Source of the DNA: Haliclona indistincta
Taxonomy: Eukaryota; Porifera; Demospongiae; Haplosclerida; Chalinidae
Assembly: GCA_964017065.1 (NCBI GenBank)
Contig: OZ024786.1
Span: 9,181,047-9,245,046 of the forward strand
DNA: 64,000 bases
Direction: 5' to 3'
Position 1 is the first letter of the stretch; each line of letters opens with the position of its first letter. The notes beneath the pieces were generated by a model that had not been told where the DNA came from, ran no database searches, and saw only the letters and a list, made by a program, of their open reading frames with translations. The position numbers and the translations under genes were made by a program. This document shows positions 33,201 through 42,200 of the stretch, piece after piece.

Positions 33201-36200
33201 CCAGATTCACATAAAGGTTAGCACTCTGTCTAGTTTATAGACATTTTTTGTTGTGAGCCAAGCATTGAAAGTATTGCACAATCAAACACTCCTTCTAAAG
33301 CCAGCAGAGAGATAAAATGTCCAAAAATTCAAGGTCAGTTTGTCGTGACTGACAAACTGGTGATCGTGAGGAAAACCGGCGGGAGCGTCATGGTCCGTGT
33401 CAAGAAGGGCCGACGATCAGCTTGCTGGCTTCAAAAAAGGACTCATGCCTTAAAATACAGTGAACTGTACACTCTCAAAACCCTAGTTAGTTGGCAAAGG
33501 CGAGTAGCAAAGCAGTAGTCAGCCAAGACGTTACAACAGCGTCGGAAGTTTGCAGCCGAGATAAACCTTGAGCGAAGCGAGGGGTTTATCGAGGCTGCAA
33601 ACTTTGGTTGGTATTATTATATATTATACTAGGAGTTACGAATACGCATGAATGCCTCGCGCTGAGTTTATTAAGTAGTTATAATTGACCAGCTAAATTT
33701 GGGGGTGGGCTCGACAGCAGACGGCCGGCAGGTACAGATACAGCGAGCTAGCTTCCTGTTTTTGGCCTCGTGGACTCGTGTCAGACGACCTAAGAGTCAA
33801 TGCCGGTTCCGTGTATTGCTAGTAGTACTGCTTATGGCGTGCCTTGCTTCTTTTGTGGCTTTAAACTCAGGCCGCTGCTCTCTGTTTTCTCCGGCTTCCT
33901 GAGCTGAGCTAGCCACTTGGCTCTGTCAGGAGTAGACTCTGGGATCTAATCCGCCATGGTCTCAGCCCACTAGTTGTTATCTCATACGCAACCGGGTTCA
34001 GCGATCCCGTGACCCCGCAGTATAATACGTAGTATGAGCCCTCGCCGTAACCCTGATTAGCATTCCTAAGCGTGACATCGATCTAAATATACATACATAC
34101 ATACATATTAACATTGCTGAGAAAACGCACGACGCTCCAGTCTCCCGCACACCGTCGCGATTATTTGCCTCGCGCTAAGGCGCTCGGCAATTATTATTAT
34201 TATATAATTTTACTTTTATCGTTGGTAGTGTGACTGTGACCGCAGTGGTTTGCCGTCATCGCTATCGTAGTGTGACCGAGGCCTTACTCAAGTGCTCACA
34301 CGTAATTGCATTGTATTCATTTTATAGTATTAAAAATAATGGGTTATGTGTTTTAGTGATCATGGCCTTCTCTTGCTTTTCTCTTAGCAATTGATGAGAT
34401 GATGCTCTACTTGTATGACGAATTTTGCCGCTTTTATCAAGAGCTGCCCGATATCCCTGTTAGTGAATGGTTCTGGCCGAAGCTTGATCGCACTCGTTAC
34501 GTTACGCTGGGTCTTGTTACTAATCAGAATTATACAGGAGATGACCAGTTCACACATAGCAGCCTTCACAAATCAGCTGATGACATACACAGTAGGAAGA
34601 CAGAAATATCTTATCAAGCTACATTTCCTCAAATAGTGAAAAAAGTTGATTTCAAGATTCTCATATCAGGCCGGCCAGGCAGTGGGAAAACGTTTCTGTT
34701 GAATAAGCTCAGTAAAGATTGGACAAGAGGAGAATGCTTCAAATCTGTTCCTGTTTTAATACTAGTTCGTCTTCGCGAACTTGCTGCCATGCCATCCAAA
34801 ATAAAGCTGGTTTCGATCATTGAGCTCTACTTCGAAATTGAAGAAACAGACAAAATTGTCAGTTTCATCGAATCGTGCAAGGGAGAAGGGTTTTGCTTTG
34901 CTCTGGATGGTCTCGATGAGTACCCTCACTTGAACAAGCACGGTGACTTCATCACTAAGTTGATCAGAGGCTCTTGTCTTCCAAAAGCTGCTGTTGTAGT
35001 CACTTCACGACCGACTCACTCTCATGTGGTTAGAGACAATGTTCAAAGGCATATCGAGATCATTGGATTTCTTCTGCCACAAATCGAAGAGTATATCCAA
35101 GAGCACTACAAGGATGAACCCAAAAGATCAAATGAGCTTATTGGGTATCTTCAGGCTCGTCCGAATGTTATGAGCATGTGTTATCTTCCTCTTCATCTTG
35201 CTATAGTGATTTTTGAGCACAAGAAAAATATTGAATCTGGAAAATCATTTTCTCTACCTGAGACCGAATCAGGCATCTACTGGCAATTTTTGAGGCATAC
35301 GGTCATTCGTCATGCCAAGCGTGAGTACCAAGAAGAGGACACCATGATCAAAGAAATTTTGGATGTTGACAAATTTTTGTCAGATCTCTCTGACAAAGAT
35401 TGTCAAGCTTTTCACACTATCTGCAAGCTGGCGTATCTGTCAAAGCTTTCTGCTATCCTGATATTCTCATCGCAAGACATGAGAGAGAAGTTCAAATTGA
35501 GCAAAGGTAACATAAAAGAAGTGAAGGAAATGGGGTTTGGTATACTATCCAATTACAAGAAGGTCACTGTCGATGGAGAAACCAGTGTTTTCAGCTTCCA
35601 GCATCTTACTATTCAGGAGTTCCTAGGTGCCTTCCATCTTCAGAGCCTTTCACAACATGAGCGCATCGGGGAAATAGCCAGGTATGGGTCCAGAATAGAT
35701 ATGCGAGAAGTCTGGAAGTTTTTCTGTGGTCTAATGATGATGAGAAATCCCATCGAACACTTTGTATGCTTCGTACAATTGATTCGACAAAATCCATTTG
35801 GTCGTGAGAATGTTCTTTTTCTGATCAAGTGTGCCTTTGAGTCCCAAACGACAACAAAATACGAGAAAGAAAAATCCGATCGAGTGTGCCATGAACTGTT
35901 GGCTTTCCAGTCAGGTAAAATCAATGTCAGCAATATTTCGCTAGGTACTGCGGACTGTCTCGCTATTGGCCACGTCATTGGCAAATCTCATATGCATTTA
36001 ACTGACCTATTGATGAACTATTGTCATGTCGGGCCCGATGGAGTGAAAGCTCTTAAACGTCAGGTTGGGGGCAGTAAATTTGACTCTTTGAAGCAAATGC
36101 AGTAAGTCTAATCTATAATTATTACTAAAATGCAACAATATTTTTTATTTAATAGAATTCGGTCACAACTGAATCCTGTTGGTGCACGTGATGAAGGGGG

Positions 36201-39200
36201 CCATGATCTGATTGAGCTATTAAAAGGAATGGAGAATCTCGAGGTTCTAAGGTAAGTTGTGATAAATCAAAATCTGAGAAGAGTATAGTGGGCTTAGCAG
36301 TCCCCAATTAAGAAACAAAAATTTAGAAGATTAACAAACAGTGAAGCTGGCTTACAGAGATGATGTTAAATTTTTGAACTTACGAACTAGCGCATGTTAG
36401 TGATATTCTCTCTATGGGTCTTAGGCAAGTTTATCAAGTTTTTCTAGTTGTATGGTCACCTAACCAGAGTGGCAACCAGCGAGTACTGCCAGAGTACCGA
36501 CAAAATCGCACAACTTGCTGTAAACAGTATACCGTATAGCCGGTTAATTTCGACAGGATTGCATTTTCGATCACAGACTGTAGGTCAAAAAATTAAATCC
36601 ACGAAAATTTGTACCATACAAAAATTTAGAAGACCGAAAATTTTCTCATGCAAACACATGCGCCAGAATCTGAAGGTAGCAGCCGCCAGCGGGTAGCTTG
36701 GTGCCGCGAAAGCAGTAAAAACTCCAAGCACCTCTGTTTGAGAAATGTCTGGCTCATTCACATTGCTGCACGCGGGATACTACTCGTACGGTAAGTGAAA
36801 GGTGGACACCACAGTACAGCAACTTCTCTTCGACTCTGTGGTTCTATTTAACAATCATAAAACGTGGTTGGCGTGGTTTAGCGAATAGCGACTAAACAGT
36901 TCTCCAACATTTCGACGCCATTGACTTCAGATGAAGGGCATTAAATTTATTTTTAGCCAGGATTTTATTTTCGAAAGGCGAGTACGTGTCGAAAATTCGA
37001 TCCAATCTAAAATAATTTATTATGAACGAAATATTTGACCTTCGAAAATAACCGACTATTCGGTACGTGTGTTGTCATACAGTAAAGAAATGCAAAAATT
37101 CACTTGACGTGTACTGCTGCCACCTGCCTAATCCTGCTATTTTTACTTGGCCCAATGGTGACAGGTGACAGGCAGGTTTCACTGTAGGTAACTACCGTAC
37201 AGCTAGATATTTTGGTGGACTAAAATTTTGGCGAATTTGGCGAATCGTCAAGCATCCGCCAAAATATTAGTCGCCAAAATCTGTTTTTCTATTACAGCAA
37301 TACGTGAGCCAGGCGCTGGGCGCCAAAATATTAGTCGCCAAACGCAAAATCTGGGACATTCGCCAAAATTTTGTCCACCAAAATTTCTAGCTGTACGGTA
37401 TTGTATATTTTATTACTTTTTTATTATAATTAAATAGGCTGTATGGCAATCAGTTGAAGACAGATCAATTCAGGTATCTTGAACCTATAATTTCTCGGAT
37501 GACTGACCTGAGAATTTTAGTGTGAGTTAGATATCACTACATGACATCTTGTTAATGGTCACTTGCTGGTATATTGCAAAAACATGTTCTAACTGACGGC
37601 AAAGATGAAGCACCATAGGTGCAGATGCCTTGGTGGAATTGCATGCTCACTGGACATGTTTTGACAACACACAGCAAATACCATCAGCAGATGATGATTG
37701 TAACTAATTTATAAAGTGCTATTGATAAGAGCTGGCAAAAATAACAGAAGCCAATTGTATGCTACCACAGTGTAGTAATTAGCTGGGCTTGCACAAATTA
37801 ATGCAAGGACAAAGCCATGCTTGTAGCAGCTTTTTGCTAAATTTTATCCTGACCCGCCATGCTATCCTGTAGTCCAGATCAGACCTACGCCAGTTAACCA
37901 TGGACACATTTGACTTCGGAGAAGCCTAGATCGCCACCAATGGCAAACAAAGTACCCCATAACCAAGGGCGTGTAGAGAGAAGAGGGCATGCAACGCTCA
38001 GATATCTAAATTTTTATTGTTACTAAAGATAGTTTGCCGCCCACGCGGATGTGACATCACGCTAAGTCCATTAAACCATAGATACAATATACTCACAGGG
38101 ATTAGCAACGGACAGGAATTTCAAATACATCCGCGTTACGGGTTAAATTTCCAACGTGTTAGAGCACAGCGTGCGAAGAGCAGTGCCCGCCAAATATCAT
38201 GGCTTGACAAATCGCGTGAGTTGATAGGACTGCTGTAGCGCGAAAGCAGGAAATTGTCAGTACAACGAAGGATTCAAAGCACGACAAAACCGATGTTAAA
38301 AGCAAGATCTTCTTTCAGCACAGTTATTCTCATAGAACAGCCTTTCTTCTCGAGGATAAACTGAAAACAAGATCAGCCAGAGTGTATCTATTGTCAGAAG
38401 AGGTACAGAAAAACCCGTACCGTACGGCTGAACGGCTCAGCTTGTCTAGTGCGCTAGCGCTACACTGTGTGAGATCGAGAATAGAAACTGCGCTATTCTC
38501 ACGAGGACATGTACGAACTAACATGTTATCAGCAAAGAATGGACCGAAGCACAGCTAAAAACTAGTAACAGGTACAGAACCACTTTTCAGCAAAGTAAAC
38601 AAGCTGCTTGTCAGAGTTTTACAACGCTTGTAGGGCAACCAACAACCACTTCGCCTGTTAGCGATCAAAACGAAACAGTACTCAAGTCGCCTTTACTATC
38701 AAAGTGTAGACAGAACGTTCTAGTCAATCACCAGAGCTCGACAACGTGCCGAGCCAGTGACTCTTCTTAGCACGGTCGTCAAGAGCTAGCTTAGCAACGA
38801 GCTCGTTGCAAGGCAACGGTTAATATTTAACCCGTAACGAGGATGTAAATCAGCTCGTAATACAAAATGTATTGGCGTTGCTAATCCCTGTTGGTATACT
38901 GTATCTATGATTAAACATTAATTGCGTCATTGTAGCGCGCGAATTCGCCCGCCAAACGCTGTACTCGCGATCGCCCAGGCTGCTAGACCACATGGCTGAT
39001 AAAGCTACTCAAGAGCCAGCCAAGAAACCAACGGAGAGCTCACGGGCTCGACTACCATCGTACTCACTGCACTTTCGCGAGAACCGTTACCTGAATCGGA
39101 ACACTTATGTAGCAACAAACGACGGGCGGTATCAGAGAGTGGCGAAGAATTTAAGATCCTTCTTCGTTTCAGTTGTCGTGCTCCGCGTGGCGTCGTAGTG

Positions 39201-42200
39201 TTGCATTGCTGTTCTTCTAGTACTCGTTTGTCCGCCATACTGAGATAAAACATGCATGTGACGTCAGATTCCGTTCTGTCTCCGTATATTCCAAAAATAA
39301 TTGATACCGGAAACGACTATTTTTAGTAACAATAAAAATTTAGATGTTTGTATTGCCGGTATTGGCGTTGCATGCCCTCTTCTCTCTATACGCCTTTGCC
39401 ATAACTCACAAACAAAGTTTTAATTCAAAAATAATATTATAAGACCATCAAGTTCAAGCGATTTAAGTGTTATGTCAATATTGCACTTATCACCAGCTGA
39501 TTCTTTGCCATGTTTCAGAGCTAGAGCGGACAGACATACAGACAGACACGCACGATTACTGTATGCCTCGTGGGTCCAGCATAAAAATAATAACATTTTG
39601 CATCGGTGCTGGTGCCTTAAAAACAATAACTAACATCAAAGGAAAATTAATGTAATTTGTTAGTACTTATTGTTAGCTCTTCAGCAAATTTTTCGTAAAC
39701 ACCTAGTCACCTAGTTAGTTTGCATTTTCCCATTACTTTGTGTTATAGATGTCATTGTTTGCTACCTGTAGGCTCACCAAGAATTCACTAGGACCAGCTG
39801 CTGGTGAATGTCTCAATGTTATACTACCAAACCTACCTCATCTCATACAGTTCTAGTAAGTGAGGAGTATTCTAGCTAGAATGAACTGCGTGATTATGGT
39901 AACTGCATGCCAAAATGCCGCCAACAATTTTCAGCTACTGCAAACATAAAATATTTGTCATTGAAAGTTTTCTTCATTTTGTGAATACTTGAAAGTCGCC
40001 TAATATTCACATACATCACAATTGCCCATACTTTTTTCTTAGATTGAGCACAAAAATATTACATACGAAATAAAATTTTGATCTCAAAAAAATTAAGAGG
40101 AAAATTTCGATGCATGACAATGTTGTCGTGCATAGAACAAAAAACATACGAGAGTGCACAAGAAAAGCATGATGATGTTCTCCTCGTACTCTATAGAAAG
40201 CTTCCTGCTTCATTATCTTTTTTGTGCTGATGTTTTGCATAAATCACTTTAATCATGGTTTTGTGTTTTTTGTGTAATTTTGCCGAGGTGTGGGCGGAGC
40301 CACGAGGCATACAGTAGTCTGTTTGTTTGTGTGTGTGTGTGTGTGTGTGTGTCCGCAATGCGTATCTCAGCAACCGCTTGCTACTAAGCGCTGAAACTTG
40401 CAATACAGGTAGATCTCGATAGTTTATGACAATCAAATTTGACAGATTTGCTATTAACCCTTTAATTACTAAATTATCCAGCTGAAATTTTAACCTCGTA
40501 AATGCTGACCACTTCTCTCGTGAATATCTCGTGTGACTTTTGTGCTACTGGTCTCAAATTTGCGTCCTTTTACCCCAGTCAGTAGCCGCAATTGCCCACA
40601 CTCAAGTCGGTCAATATGCCCCTCCCACTTCGAAAGTGAAGCCGATAAAGTGCAACGACCTCGTCAAATTTTGCTCAAAGTTAGTACTTTGGGGCTGGCT
40701 GCTGAAAAGTACACACAAATAGCAGTGGTTTTGGTGAGTGCAAAATGTAGCCCAGATCATAGAGAATGCACAAAAATGTGTTTGCGAGCACCCTGAAGCC
40801 ATAAAATGTCCAAATTTTCTTGGCAGCCATTTTGTTTTTCCTAAAATGTTGTGAAATTTGCACTGAAGCCATAGAAATGCCGTCGCCATAACATTTAGCG
40901 CAGGGGCGCGCCGAAAACCGGTAAATTTTTTGCGGTTATTTGTATTCTTCAATTTGGCTTAATTTTGGGATATTTTAACACTTTTTGATAAAGTTATGGT
41001 GTCTGAAGTATGTATGTCGCCAAAAGGCGACATTAGGGGTTAAAGGGTTAAAACCTTTGTTTTGAAGTTATGGCGTGATTTGCTAACCTAAACAGTCGTC
41101 TTGAGCGCTCGGGCCTACTTCATAGACAAAACTGTCTACAGATGGCTACAGTGCAACTTGAAGGCTTGATCTGTGATAGTACAGCTCGCGCGACTCCATT
41201 GGCAGCAGTGAAACTAGCGAGCGAAAGCGTGTTTGAGTTCACTTAGCTGCTCGACAGGTGAGCCGGAGCGAGCAGAGCAGTTACAGTCACGCCCAGCTAC
41301 ATTATTCTGTTTGGCTTCAATACAACTTTTGTACAACAGCTTGTACAGCTGCTGGATAGCTGCTACTAGCCTGCGATTCCATAGCGCTGTTGCTATGATC
41401 TGCTGTTTGCCTGCTGCTGCTGCTGGATAGCTGCTACTAGCCTGTGCTTCCATAGCACTGTCGCTATGATCTGCTGCTGCTGCTGCTGAATAGCTGCCAC
41501 TAGCCTGCACTTCGATCGCACTGTTGCTATGATCTGCTGCTTGCCTGCTGCTGGATAGCTGCCTGTGCTTCCATAGCACTTTTGCTATGATCTGCTGCTT
41601 GCCTGCATGTTCCATGGATCTGCTGGTCACTTCTACAGTAGCTTGCAATGCATGCTTCTATGATACTGTTTTGATGCTTCCATGGATCTACTGCATTCAT
41701 GCATATGTGCTGTCATATGCATCTGCTAATTGCATGCTAGCATACATGCTACTGCACCGAGGCATCTGCACCTTATTGAGTTTTGTTCTGAAATTTATTT
41801 ATTTATATACTAGAGTTCCATATTACCGATATTAGTGATGATTTTATAATTATTGTAGTGTCAGTTATAACCCACTCACGACTGAAGGATTGGCAAAACT
41901 CTGCCCTGGACTTTTGCACTGCAGTAAATTACAACGCCTAGGGTAAGTTGCTTGCAATTATTAATTTTTTTTGCATTGTTCTAAGAATTGCATGTTGCCA
42001 TGTATAAAATCAGTAGCTTAAGGAGCGTTCAACTTTGAATAGCGTATTGGTAATAGCACGAAATATATCTACCATTTGGCATGTTGAAAAAACCTTCCTT
42101 GTTAGGCAGTTTTTGTACGGCCACGTACGCTGTACTGGGGGTATATAAATCTCGTGAGCAATAGCGATGCTCATTTATTTACTACTGTTTCATGGTTATA

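Larger units (their letters stand above)
37609..39560 (-). mobile_element. TGCCTCGGTGG element, copy 2, host of a double nest
   Basis: The left end GCACCATAGGTGCAGATGCC and the right end GTATGCCTCGTGG belong to one inverted copy. Its body is split at CATAA by the element at 37963-39399. The sequence resuming at 39400 (CATAACTCACAAACAAAG) matches the inverse of 31170-31195. Confidence 0.75.
40284..41790 (+). mobile_element. TGCCTCGGTGG element, copy 3
   Basis: Starts GAGGTGTGGGCGGAGCCACG, has a GT microsatellite (40321-40352), is split by the piggyBac-like MITE at 40458-41047, resumes with GAAGTTATGGCGTGATTTGC and ends CACCGAGGCATCTGCACC near 41775. It lies in the NLR intron between exons at 39772 and 41859. 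Confidence 0.75.

Noticed and set aside
40611..40952. 113-codon minus-strand frame
   Set aside because: It lies wholly inside the piggyBac-like MITE. No transposase motif.
41214..41648. 144-codon minus-strand frame in the CTGCTG minisatellite
   Set aside because: The open frame is a by-product of a repeat period divisible by three inside a transposon.
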